From positions 1 to 54,300 of the forward strand of contig CAJXZG010000027.1 of NCBI GenBank assembly GCA_913063265.1: a stretch of DNA of 54,300 nucleotides, in the 5' to 3' direction. Below the pieces are notes generated by a model. The model saw nothing but the letters and a program-made list of their open reading frames with translations. It did no database searches and was not told the DNA's origin. The position numbers and the translations under genes are program-made. The stretch is from an uncultured Prolixibacteraceae bacterium. Its GTDB lineage: Bacteria > Bacteroidota > Bacteroidia > Bacteroidales > Prolixibacteraceae. Positions 1 to 8,038 of the stretch are shown here, piece after piece. The stretch's first letter is position 1. Each line of letters opens with the position of its first letter.

Positions 1-28
1 TAAAAAATTAAAATCAACTGCTAAATCG

Positions 29-2404
29 ATGAACAAAAAAAATCGGCGGGAATTTATGAAACACCTGTCAAAAGGTGCTATTACATTATTAATGCCTGCT
101 GCCCTGTCAAATGGAATAACAGCATGTAGTAAAAAAATTGAAATGCTTAATTCAACTTCGATGAATACTAACGAACTCATAACAATGTTGGCGGAATTTA
201 CTCAGGTGTATAAGGATTATAAAAACAGTGATATTTATACCCGGGAAGCAGCCTGTATGAATGTCCAGTGGCGGGGAATCGTACAGGATATTCAACCAGG
301 TGATCTTTTTGCCGGACGTTCAACTCAGCCACCAGTTGGATGTCGTCCTCAGTCTGATGAAGGATTTTTGGGTTACTATTTGCATAATGGGGCTGTAAAC
401 CGTTTGTATACAAACAAGGATATTAGTGCTGAAAGTAAAAAAACACTGGATGAAATTGTAGATTTCTGGAAGTCTGAAAATACAGTAACAAAAACAAAAA
501 AAGCATTTTCGCCAGCAATGAAGGCAGCTTTACCTTCCGACAATTATTCGGGAGAATCAGGTATTGCGTTTACCCTATGGAGAATGAGTGGTGTACAATT
601 TGATTATGGTAAACTCATCAGAAAGGGAATTCCGGGACTTCGGCAAGAAATTAAATCCTACCTGGCAAAAACAAAGAAAAACAGTCAGAAATACCACTTT
701 TATAATGCAGCACTTGCTTCGCTTGATACCTTCTCTGAAATATCTGTTTTTTATGCTAAACAAGCAGCAGAACTTACTAATCTTTATGGTGGAGCGGATA
801 AAAAAGAACTTGAGGAAATGGCCCGCATATTACATAAAATTGCATCAAAAAAGCCGGAAACCTTTCGTGAAGGATTACAATTAATGTACTTGTATAACGC
901 TATTGACGGAGCCCGCAACTATGGTCGAATGGATGATTACCTGGGAGATTTGTATGCTGCTGATATCGATAAGGTAGTTATTGACGAGGAAGAAGCAATC
1001 AGATTATTAAGCGGGATCTGGAACTTAATGGCAGCAAGGAATTACCGTTATGATACACGTTTAATTATTGGTGGCAAGGGCAGATTAAATGAAGCAAATG
1101 CGGATAAACTTGCTTTGCTTATTATGGAGACTACTAAACGTGTTCATGATATTGTCCCCCAGGTGGCTTTGCGTTTTTACAGCAACCAGAATCCGGAATT
1201 ATACAAAATGGCACTCGATGTTTTGGCTACCGGGAATCCATTTCCGATGTTATATAACGATGAGGTAAATATTCCATCTGTTCAGGAAGCATTTGATGTG
1301 CCGTATAAAGAGGCGATTCATGCTATTCAGTATGGATGTGGTGAATATGTTTTGAATCACAGAAGTGTTGGTACACCAAGCGGCCTTATTAATTTACTTC
1401 AGGCTTTAATTGTAACGATTAACAAAGGTGTTGATCCAAAAACCAGAAAACATATGGGAATGCCCATTGAAAATTATAAGAAATACAACAATTTTAAAAC
1501 CTTTGAGGATTTATGGAATGCATATCAGGAACAGGTGGAATACCATGTTGTTCAATTGGCCAAACATGAAGAACTGGAATACATTTACGCAGGAAAAGAC
1601 AATGCTTATATGTATTCGAGTATACTAATGGACGATTGCCTGCAAGAAGGCAGAGGTATGTATGAAGGAGGTATTCGTTATTTAGGCGGAACACTTGAAT
1701 CGTATGGTAATTCAAATACTGCTGATAGTTTTACTGCAATTAAAAAACTGGTTTACAAAGAGAGTAAACTGACTCTGAATCAAATTAGAGAAATGATTAA
1801 TTCCAATTTTGAAGGATTTGAAAAAGAGCGAAAAATGCTTCTGGATTGCCCAAAATATGGAAACGATATTGATGAAGCAGATGAGATGCTTGTTAAAGTG
1901 CACAATCATCTCTGTAATTTTACAAGAGAACAACGTGAAAATACCTCATTACATTCATACCTGGTTGTTATTATTAATAACGATGCAAACACAGTTATGG
2001 GGATGCAAACTCCTGCATCTCCTGACGGAAGACTTGCATATACATATATGAATCCGGGGAATAATCCGGTTGGAGGAGCCGATAAAAACGGGGTAACTGC
2101 TTTTTTAAACTCACTCACCAAACCGGCAACAAATATTCATGCAGGTGCAGTTCAGAACATGAAATTCTCCAAAGAGATTTTTAATGAGAACCGGCCTGCT
2201 CTTGAGGCACTTTTAAAAACCTATTTTATGAATGGTGGTGCACAGGCAATGCTTACTGTTGTTAGTCGTGGCGATTTGGAGGAAGCAATAAAACATCCGG
2301 AAAAATTTCAGAATCTGATTGTCAGGGTCGGTGGTTTTAGCGAAAGATTTGTTAATCTTCCTCCTGAAACCCAGAGAGAGATATTATCCAGAACTTTATA
2401 TTAA
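29..2404 (+). CDS. Glycyl-radical-enzyme (PFL-like) protein with Tat/lipoprotein signal
   Basis: This 791-aa protein has the architecture of the pyruvate formate-lyase/glycyl radical enzyme family. The active-site loop reads YGCGEY (Cys437, Glu439), matching the Cys-x-Glu arrangement of the dehydratase/lyase branch (usually GCVEP). The C-terminus carries RVGGFSERF (residues 766-774), so Gly769 sits where the glycyl radical forms, 23 residues from the end as in active family members. Phe replaces the usual Tyr after that Gly. The N-terminus is odd: NRREF at residues 5-9 is a Tat motif, followed by a hydrophobic stretch and a lipobox ending ITAC (Cys33). That predicts an exported, lipid-anchored protein, whereas known members are cytoplasmic and oxygen-sensitive. 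No radical-SAM activase lies within the window, but upstream sequence is not visible. The substrate is unknown; the neighbouring operon suggests sugar or polyol chemistry, which is inference. Confidence 0.82.
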   Translation: MNKKNRREFMKHLSKGAITLLMPAALSNGITACSKKIEMLNSTSMNTNELITMLAEFTQVYKDYKNSDIYTREAACMNVQWRGIVQDIQPGDLFAGRSTQPPVGCRPQSDEGFLGYYLHNGAVNRLYTNKDISAESKKTLDEIVDFWKSENTVTKTKKAFSPAMKAALPSDNYSGESGIAFTLWRMSGVQFDYGKLIRKGIPGLRQEIKSYLAKTKKNSQKYHFYNAALASLDTFSEISVFYAKQAAELTNLYGGADKKELEEMARILHKIASKKPETFREGLQLMYLYNAIDGARNYGRMDDYLGDLYAADIDKVVIDEEEAIRLLSGIWNLMAARNYRYDTRLIIGGKGRLNEANADKLALLIMETTKRVHDIVPQVALRFYSNQNPELYKMALDVLATGNPFPMLYNDEVNIPSVQEAFDVPYKEAIHAIQYGCGEYVLNHRSVGTPSGLINLLQALIVTINKGVDPKTRKHMGMPIENYKKYNNFKTFEDLWNAYQEQVEYHVVQLAKHEELEYIYAGKDNAYMYSSILMDDCLQEGRGMYEGGIRYLGGTLESYGNSNTADSFTAIKKLVYKESKLTLNQIREMINSNFEGFEKERKMLLDCPKYGNDIDEADEMLVKVHNHLCNFTREQRENTSLHSYLVVIINNDANTVMGMQTPASPDGRLAYTYMNPGNNPVGGADKNGVTAFLNSLTKPATNIHAGAVQNMKFSKEIFNENRPALEALLKTYFMNGGAQAMLTVVSRGDLEEAIKHPEKFQNLIVRVGGFSERFVNLPPETQREILSRTLY

Positions 2405-2429
2405 TTACTGTTAAAAAAGTTCATTAAAA

Positions 2430-2466
2430 AAACCGCCTAATTTTCAAACGAAATTAAGCGGTTTTT
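2430..2466. terminator. Bidirectional rho-independent terminator
   Basis: The arms AACCGC and GCGGTT are extended by TAATTT/AAATTA with one mismatched pair, around a 7-nt loop (TCAAACG). An A-run lies to the left and a T-run to the right, so the hairpin can end transcripts of both convergent genes on either side. Confidence 0.8.
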
Positions 2467-2501
2467 AATTTTATCTAATCCCAGTAAGGGCATTGTTTTT
2501 T

Positions 2502-3848
2502 TTACAGTGTTGGTTCCCAACCCGTTTCATAATCACGCCCCCAAAGTTTCATGGCATCCCGATCATACATGATTCCTTTTTTGTCATCAATATCAAAACC
2601 TCTTCCAATACGATAAGCTACGTTTGAATAGTGAACCATTGCCTGACTTATTGTTGCATCATCAATTGGAGCATTTAATTTTGCTTTTCCACGAATTGTT
2701 TCAAAGAAATTGTAAACATGTGCCGTTGTCATATCACCACCGCCACCAAGTGCAGTGCCAGCCTCATTTGCACCTCCTTTTACTTCTTTTACAACTTTTC
2801 CTCCGCGATCGTACAAAATGTACTTTTCACGATCGACAAAAACAGTTCCTTCACTTCCGTGAATAATTGTTCCCCGGCCACCATGTCCGTACGTGTCCTG
2901 ACCTGAACGGCTTCTTCCGTCCCAGTTAATTTCCTTGTCACCTTCAAACTTAAATGTTGCATACATCGAATCGTACATTTCCCATCCATCGTCAAAGAAA
3001 TGGCGTTTACCGGCTTCCACATTAACATGTTGCGGTAAATTTACCTGTAAAGCCCAACGTGCAACATCAAGTTCATGTGTAGCATTATTGCCTGTTTCTC
3101 CGGTACCGTATGCCCAACCATACCAGTGCCAGTTGTAATCCCAGGTTTCGATCGTGTAATCACGGCGCGGGGCAGGCCCCTGAAACAGATCCCAATCCAG
3201 ACCCTCAGGTACAGGTGCACTTTTTTGTACAGGGACTTCACCCCTTTTGTTTACATAAAAAGCCACAGCTCTGTATGGAACTCCAATTGTTCCGTTATGG
3301 ATTTCTTTAATTATTTCCTGAGTATGCCCCGATGAACGTTGCTGGTTTCCCATTTGAACCACTTTGTTGTATTTTTTTGCAACTGCAACAACCAATTCGT
3401 TTTCCATCATATTATGACTGCATGGCTTTTCAAGATAAACATGTTTACCACCTTTCATAGCCATTACGGCACCCGGAGTATGCCAATGATCGGGAGTAGC
3501 GTTGAATATTATATCCACATTTTTATCATCGATTACCTTTCGTATATCATTTTCAAGTTTTGCCTGGTAATCAATATGCTTTGAAAAATTTTTTGCCGCC
3601 CTTTCGCGCTGACTTTTCATTACATCGCAGAGGTACAGCAATTCAACATTACTTTCCTTCATTGCAATGGGTTTATAATATGCACCAAGTCTACGTCCTA
3701 ATCCTACAACAGCAACCCCCATTCTTTCATTAGCACCTATAATTCTACCATAACTTTTTGCCGACATACCCAATGCCGAACCACCAACCGCAACTCCCGC
3801 AGCTCCGGCTGTAACTTTTTTTAGAAAATCTCTTCTGTTTGCGCTCAT
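2502..3848 (-). CDS. Tat-exported Gfo/Idh/MocA-family oxidoreductase
   Basis: This 448-aa NAD(P)-dependent dehydrogenase has a Tat signal (NRRDFLKK at residues 4-11, then an Ala/Gly-rich hydrophobic segment). A Rossmann fold follows, with VVGLGRRLGA near residue 47. The family motif LEKPCSH (Glu140-Lys141-Pro142) supplies the likely catalytic lysine, and the C-terminal domain has the NNATHELDVARW stretch found in Tat-type members. It is last in an operon with a DUF1080 protein and a sugar isomerase-like protein. Similar sets in Bacteroidota oxidise C3 of glycosides and cleave or hydrate the 3-keto product, so a role as glucoside 3-dehydrogenase is inferred. It starts 85 bp after the upstream gene. 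The dehydrogenase assignment is firm; the substrate is not. Confidence 0.88.
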   Translation of the reverse strand: MSANRRDFLKKVTAGAAGVAVGGSALGMSAKSYGRIIGANERMGVAVVGLGRRLGAYYKPIAMKESNVELLYLCDVMKSQRERAAKNFSKHIDYQAKLENDIRKVIDDKNVDIIFNATPDHWHTPGAVMAMKGGKHVYLEKPCSHNMMENELVVAVAKKYNKVVQMGNQQRSSGHTQEIIKEIHNGTIGVPYRAVAFYVNKRGEVPVQKSAPVPEGLDWDLFQGPAPRRDYTIETWDYNWHWYGWAYGTGETGNNATHELDVARWALQVNLPQHVNVEAGKRHFFDDGWEMYDSMYATFKFEGDKEINWDGRSRSGQDTYGHGGRGTIIHGSEGTVFVDREKYILYDRGGKVVKEVKGGANEAGTALGGGGDMTTAHVYNFFETIRGKAKLNAPIDDATISQAMVHYSNVAYRIGRGFDIDDKKGIMYDRDAMKLWGRDYETGWEPTL

Positions 3849-3933
3849 ATTTATATTTTTAGTTTATTCGTTTTTGGTTTAAATTGATTCTGAATTATTA
3901 CAGATCCCTATTCATCTTAATCAGAAACTCGAA

Positions 3934-4773
3934 CTATAAAGTTGCAATTACTCCTTTAACAAAACCCAAAGATTCCATCATACCCGGTAATGGATCTTTT
4001 CCATCCGCTTCGTATTCAAGGGCAAGAGTTCCTTTATACCCTAAATCTTTTACAGCTTTTAAAAACGAAGGAAAGTCAATCACCCCACGTCCAATAATAC
4101 AGGTTTTACCGTCGGCTTCTGCTGCCGTAACATCTTTAATATGGATATCAAAAACACGGTCGAAAAAGTCTTTTACATCCTGTTCGGGATCGCGGTTGAT
4201 TCTTTTAGTGTGGCCAATATCTACACACAAGCCCATTCTTTTATCCAGGTTTTTTATGAGATTATATGCACTTTCCGCACTTGGATATAATTTATCACCC
4301 GGACCATGATTATGAATTGCAAGTTTAATATCGTACTCTTTTACTTTTCCCTCCACATACTCTAACAATTCATGATTAGGTACACCAACTATCATTTCCA
4401 TTCCTGCATTTTCCGCATATTCAAACGCCTGGTCAACCTGCTCCTTATCCTTCATATAAATTACACCACCGCCATAAAGCTCAACTCCTTTTTTCTCGCA
4501 AAGCTTAACCGTATTTTTAATGGTTTGAATACCTGAATCGAGAGGCAGATGCATGCTTTTAAAAGTAATTCTGTTCACTCCGCAACGTAGAGTCATATCC
4601 AAAGCTTGCTGAGTTGTAAATTCTCTTAAAGTATAAGATGCAACACCTAATTGAAATTCAAAATCAGAATCTGATGAAGCTGATTTTGATTTACCTGCAT
4701 TTACCATTCCCGGTATTGATACCGCAGCAATTCCCATGCCTGTTGATTTTAAAAAATTTCTTCTGTTTGTCAT
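3934..4773 (-). CDS. Tat-exported sugar isomerase/epimerase-like TIM-barrel protein
   Basis: This 279-aa protein starts with a Tat signal (NRRNFLKS, residues 3-10) and continues as an AP-endonuclease-2-like TIM barrel of the xylose isomerase superfamily. Candidate metal ligands lie in the strands ending in YGGGVIY, AIHNHGPG, LCVDIGHTKRI and LALEYEAD. Proteins of this type beside DUF1080 and Gfo/Idh/MocA genes are thought to isomerise or hydrate keto-sugar intermediates outside the cytoplasm rather than act on sugar phosphates. It begins 4 bp after the upstream DUF1080 gene, so the two are almost certainly co-transcribed. The length is usual for the family. Confidence 0.85.
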   Translation of the reverse strand: MTNRRNFLKSTGMGIAAVSIPGMVNAGKSKSASSDSDFEFQLGVASYTLREFTTQQALDMTLRCGVNRITFKSMHLPLDSGIQTIKNTVKLCEKKGVELYGGGVIYMKDKEQVDQAFEYAENAGMEMIVGVPNHELLEYVEGKVKEYDIKLAIHNHGPGDKLYPSAESAYNLIKNLDKRMGLCVDIGHTKRINRDPEQDVKDFFDRVFDIHIKDVTAAEADGKTCIIGRGVIDFPSFLKAVKDLGYKGTLALEYEADGKDPLPGMMESLGFVKGVIATL

Positions 4774-4777
4774 GATA

Positions 4778-6115
4778 TTATAATTCTCTGATTTTTAAAC
4801 TTCTAAAACTTACATTATCCTGATGGTCCTGCAATAATATTGGTCCTTTCGGTGCCATTCCAAAACCTTCATATTTTGAATATTTACTTCTTGCAACCAG
4901 TGCTTTATAAATATTATCACCACGTTTGTACTCCACTACTTTTCTTCCGTTTAGCCAATGTTGAACTGTATTGTCGGGGAAAACCACTATTCTTCCGCGA
5001 TTCCATTCACCAGGCTTTTGTACATATCTGTTTTCCTTTTTTGCAGGAATCAAATCATACAAGGAAGCCAGAGTACGGTTTCCTACCACACCATTTTTTG
5101 CATCCGGATGTTTGGAATCATCCAGAATCTGGTATTCCAATCCCAGCCCGGGGCCATTATTGCCAATACCATATTTAATCCCGCTATTGGCTCCCTCCGC
5201 CATATTGAATTCAAATTTAAACTCAAACGGCCCAAACTCTTTTTTAGTAATTATATTTCCTCCTCTTTCAGGTGAAACATCTTTACTAAGAACAGCAAGT
5301 TCTCCGTTTTTAACTTCCCAACCCTGTTTCGGAAATACGCCTGTTTTTTCGCTTTTCCATTCATCTGCAGAATTGCCGTCAAATAATAATTTAAAACCTT
5401 GCTTTTTTTCTGTTTCACTTAAATAATTCGGAATAAGATTTACCACATAAATTCCTTCTGATGGTGATGGTTTAAGATTTTCAGTTTTAATCCGAACATT
5501 TCTCCATTTAATCTGCTGGCCCTCTTTTTCTTTATTATTAATTGAATGTACCTGAAGGGCAATAAAACCTTCTGAAGTCATATCGTCGATTACATGAGAA
5601 CATGCAATTCCATTTAGCCAGGTTTTAATTGAATTCCCAATACATTCAATCCTGTATGTATTCCACTCACCCTGTTTTAACGCTGACTGTGCTTCAGGAT
5701 TTAATTCAAGCGGATAAAGCCAACCACGACGCGCTTCGTCATAAATACCCCCACTCCATGCCCGGTCTGATGGATCAACCTCACACTGATAACCATGAAC
5801 TCTTCCATCTCTGTAATCTGCTTTGCTTAAACTACGAAACTGAATTCCGGAATTCATATTTTCTTCAACCAATAAATCTACTTCGAAGATAAAATCAGAA
5901 TAATTTTTTTCGGTACACAAAAATGAGTTGGGTGTGCCAAAAACAGTGGTTCCTACAATAATACCATCAACAACTTCATATTTTGCTTCTCCGTTTAGTT
6001 GTTTCCAGCCGTTTAAATCTTTTCCGTTAAAAAGACTCTTCCATCCATCTTCTGCGTTTACTATTCCACTTAAAATCAATAAAAAAAAGATTAAAAACGA
6101 CAGATTTTTTTTCAT
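4778..6115 (-). CDS. Secreted protein with two DUF1080 (3-keto-glycoside hydrolase/lyase-like) domains
   Basis: This 445-aa protein has a Sec signal peptide (cleavage near VNAED, residues 20-24) and two concanavalin-like DUF1080 repeats. The first begins SLFNGKDLNGWK (about residues 26-210), the second LLFDGNSADEWK (about 240-445). Both contain the family stretch NSGIQF or NSGIKY. DUF1080 enzymes act on 3-keto-glycosides, and with the downstream oxidoreductase and isomerase this makes a plausible extracytoplasmic glycoside-cleaving set. It is the first gene of the operon and is preceded by a -7 box and a palindrome. No SusC/SusD transporter or GH gene is linked to it here, so the target glycoside cannot be named. 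Confidence 0.85.
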   Translation of the reverse strand: MKKNLSFLIFFLLILSGIVNAEDGWKSLFNGKDLNGWKQLNGEAKYEVVDGIIVGTTVFGTPNSFLCTEKNYSDFIFEVDLLVEENMNSGIQFRSLSKADYRDGRVHGYQCEVDPSDRAWSGGIYDEARRGWLYPLELNPEAQSALKQGEWNTYRIECIGNSIKTWLNGIACSHVIDDMTSEGFIALQVHSINNKEKEGQQIKWRNVRIKTENLKPSPSEGIYVVNLIPNYLSETEKKQGFKLLFDGNSADEWKSEKTGVFPKQGWEVKNGELAVLSKDVSPERGGNIITKKEFGPFEFKFEFNMAEGANSGIKYGIGNNGPGLGLEYQILDDSKHPDAKNGVVGNRTLASLYDLIPAKKENRYVQKPGEWNRGRIVVFPDNTVQHWLNGRKVVEYKRGDNIYKALVARSKYSKYEGFGMAPKGPILLQDHQDNVSFRSLKIREL

Positions 6116-6154
6116 TTATTCAGAATTTTGGTTTATAAAATTGTTTACGTTAGT

Positions 6155-6184
6155 TTTCGTGTGCGAACACGAAACACAAAAATA
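6155..6184 (-). promoter_or_regulatory. -7 box and operator-like palindrome for the DUF1080 operon
   Basis: On the minus strand a perfect Bacteroidota -7 box, TATTTTTG, lies at 6184-6177. Just downstream is an inverted repeat with 8-bp perfect arms (TTTCGTGT and ACACGAAA) around GCGA at 6155-6174. It overlaps the expected transcription start and ends 40 nt before the ATG. No clear -33 TTTG is seen. The position suits a repressor operator (LacI- or GntR-like is a guess); an RNA hairpin in the leader is the alternative. Confidence 0.5.
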
Positions 6185-6372
6185 ACTATTTTTTGAAGCT
6201 AATCTTTATTACTCCAACATTTAAATTCAATTTGAATTATATTAATTGGAACAATTACAAAGTATAAATTACTTCAAAATATACAATATTACAAAACCAT
6301 ACAAATTCTGTTAAATGCCAAAGAGGGGGAAAAAGAAAATAATTGTAATTGCTGATGTGTTTACAATCTAGA

Positions 6373-7068
6373 TTAATAAGGTTTTACAGATCCCAATCCA
6401 TCGATATACTGTTTAACTTTTGGATCACCTTTGTATTTTAATTTACCAACTCCTTCAATTTTTGCATCAAGGCTACGTGTGGCATAAACACTTCCTGTTC
6501 CAAAACCTGCAATAACAAAAACAACATCCTTTGTTTTAAAATCGGAAGCACTAACATGTCCCGCTCCGGTTATTGAAACTTCCAGTTTTTGAGCAACACC
6601 ATTCAAATCGAATAAAAAACCACCCTCTCCACTTACTTTTACCTCATCAGCTTTCATATCCAAATCAATATTGGCACCGCCTTCAATACTAACTGAAAAA
6701 TCGTTTAAATCGAGATAACCACTGGTTTTAAGATTAACCCCACCTTCTATCTCCAGTTTTTTTAGCGTTTCGAAAGTGATAAACAGCTCTACCCTGCGGT
6801 ATTCAAAAAAAGACATGTCGAGTTCGATGCTTACTCTGTCATTGTAATTTTCTATTTCAATATTGTCGAATACATCGCTATTTGTGGCTTTCACTTTTAT
6901 ATTACAATTATCGCCCTGGATTAAATTAACTTTAAAACCACCTTCAAGATAAATTTTGTTAAAATCACCAACATAATAATCCTTGGTTACCCAACCATCT
7001 TCGCGTGCAAAAGTTACAACTGAGACTACAGAAATAAGAAAAATTGAAAGAACAAGTTTAAGTTTCAT
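6373..7068 (-). CDS. Secreted GIN-domain (DUF2807) protein
   Basis: This 231-aa protein has a Sec signal peptide (MKLKLVLS to VVTFA), then one head-GIN/DUF2807 domain: short repeated beta-strand units with alternating Gly such as LEIEGGVNLKTSGYL, VSIEGGANIDLDM and AKIEGVGKLKYKGDP. The domain builds a right-handed beta-helix-like stack and is common in Bacteroidota surface or periplasmic proteins of unknown role. An in-frame ATG eight codons upstream (7092) exists, but the promoter at 7090-7118 would start transcription after it, so the start at 7068 is preferred. It appears monocistronic. Confidence 0.8.
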   Translation of the reverse strand: MKLKLVLSIFLISVVSVVTFAREDGWVTKDYYVGDFNKIYLEGGFKVNLIQGDNCNIKVKATNSDVFDNIEIENYNDRVSIELDMSFFEYRRVELFITFETLKKLEIEGGVNLKTSGYLDLNDFSVSIEGGANIDLDMKADEVKVSGEGGFLFDLNGVAQKLEVSITGAGHVSASDFKTKDVVFVIAGFGTGSVYATRSLDAKIEGVGKLKYKGDPKVKQYIDGLGSVKPY

Positions 7069-7089
7069 GACACTATATTTTATTTTTTT

Positions 7090-7118
7090 CAAAATTAAAA
7101 GTAGTCGATCTGATGCAA
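7090..7118 (-). promoter_or_regulatory. Bacteroidota-type promoter of the GIN-domain gene
   Basis: On the minus strand TTG (7118-7116) is followed after 18 nt by TAATTTTG (7097-7090), an exact TAnnTTTG -7 box. Transcription would begin near 7083, about 15 nt before the ATG at 7068. Confidence 0.6.
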
Positions 7119-7247
7119 GAATTCATGCGGTTTTCGATAAACCAACTTTTTTAAGGGATAAACGAACGATTTCGGGAATTGTTGATATAGCAAGGTACGA
7201 AATAATAACTGCACAATTGAGATTGTATTAGATTCATTTTTGCTGCA

Positions 7248-7336
7248 AACTCTCCCTTATTCCCTCTCTTCGCGAAGAGAGGCCTGCCTGTCCGGTAGTC
7301 AGGGACGATTGTGTCTCAGACTCAATCAGGGTGAGT
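7248..7336. repeat. REP-like palindromic intergenic element
   Basis: The core is a perfect 20-bp palindrome (7263-7282, centre CGCG). A second hairpin at 7307-7327 has arms GATTG/CAATC and GTCT/AGAC with one mismatch. The outer ends CTCTCCCT and AGGGTGAG are near-inverse (7 of 8), so the whole can fold as nested stems. The CTCTCC...GGGTGAG ends resemble dispersed REP-like elements of Bacteroidota genomes. It lies between two genes and contains no ORF. Confidence 0.6.
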
Positions 7337-7367
7337 AATAAATTAGAGACTTTTTTACTCTTAAAAT

Positions 7368-7504
7368 TTATCCTTTAATATGGATTACAGATATTGCAGT
7401 ATCACGAGCATAAACAATTACCCCATCAACTTTCGGAGAAATCCAACCAAATACAAAATAATGCCAACCGCAATTACTGAAAATACAATATCAATTGAGA
7501 CCAA
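7368..7504 (-). pseudogene. Possible frame-disrupted small membrane-protein ORF
   Basis: Minus-strand translation from a TTG at 7504 gives a strongly hydrophobic segment (IDIVFSVIAVGIILYLVG). One frame over, from about 7440, the reading continues as a natural-looking stretch (ISPKVDGVIVYARDT...HIKG) to a TAA at 7368-7370. One missing base near 7440 would join them into a protein of about 45 residues. The TTG overlaps the end of the preceding gene by about 14 nt, as in coupled genes. It may be a decayed small gene, a sequencing error or chance. Confidence 0.3.
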
Positions 7505-7991
7505 GAAAATATCTTATTAAAAATGCAATTGCTAAAACTGTTAGAAAGATTAAGAAATAAACAAGCCTGGAATTTTGAGTTCTTTTAAACTGAAAGGCTG
7601 AAATACTCCAGGCAGCACCAAAAAGAAAAATCAAAACCGATTCAACACTTTGTAAATTAAAAACCTGAATTCCACCATAAATCAAAGGGATTACTCCAAT
7701 TACAATTAAAGTACGAATTATGCTTTTGATATATTTTGCTTTTGTTTTTTCATTTTCCACTGTAGGAAAAATTGAAAATTTCTCTTGTTCAACTTGAAAT
7801 TCTTTGGCAAATAAATCCTGTTCAGAATAAATAATTCCTCTTCTAATGGCTTCGTTAATAGCGAACTCTGCAGCTTCTTTCCTGTATAATTTTCTTTTTT
7901 TCAGAACATTCTTTAATTCCACATCGGAATGAGATGCTATTATTTCTTTATAATCTTTTTCCTGACTTTTCTGTTTTGAATTTTCAACCAT
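7491..7991 (-). CDS. Hypothetical membrane protein with C-terminal transmembrane helices
   Basis: I do not recognise a named family. The 166-residue product from Met at 7991 has a charged N-terminal half. It contains KKRKLYRKEAAEFAINEAIRR, a pattern seen in Bacteroidota proteins that carry a short helical segment before a membrane anchor. Three hydrophobic helices follow (roughly residues 85-105, 112-130 and 140-160). The reading frame stays open 28 codons further upstream to 8075, but that would overlap the divergent dehydrogenase gene and its promoter, so the internal Met is preferred. Confidence 0.6.
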   Translation of the reverse strand: MVENSKQKSQEKDYKEIIASHSDVELKNVLKKRKLYRKEAAEFAINEAIRRGIIYSEQDLFAKEFQVEQEKFSIFPTVENEKTKAKYIKSIIRTLIVIGVIPLIYGGIQVFNLQSVESVLIFLFGAAWSISAFQFKRTQNSRLVYFLIFLTVLAIAFLIRYFLGLN

Positions 7992-8006
7992 ATTGAAGTA
8001 CTTTTG
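7975..8006 (+). promoter_or_regulatory. Promoter of the YqhD-type dehydrogenase
   Basis: TTTG at 7975-7978 is followed after 20 nt by TACTTTTG at 7999-8006, an exact -7 box. Transcription would start near 8013, about 25 nt before the ATG at 8039. The promoter overlaps the 5' end of the divergent membrane-protein gene. Confidence 0.6.
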
Positions 8007-8038
8007 CAATCCTAAGTAATTAATAAATTCAAATACCC

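Noticed and set aside
4840..5426. Several open frames of 100-150 codons antisense to the DUF1080 gene
   Set aside because: They are overlapping frames opposite a convincing two-domain gene; none has a coherent fold pattern.
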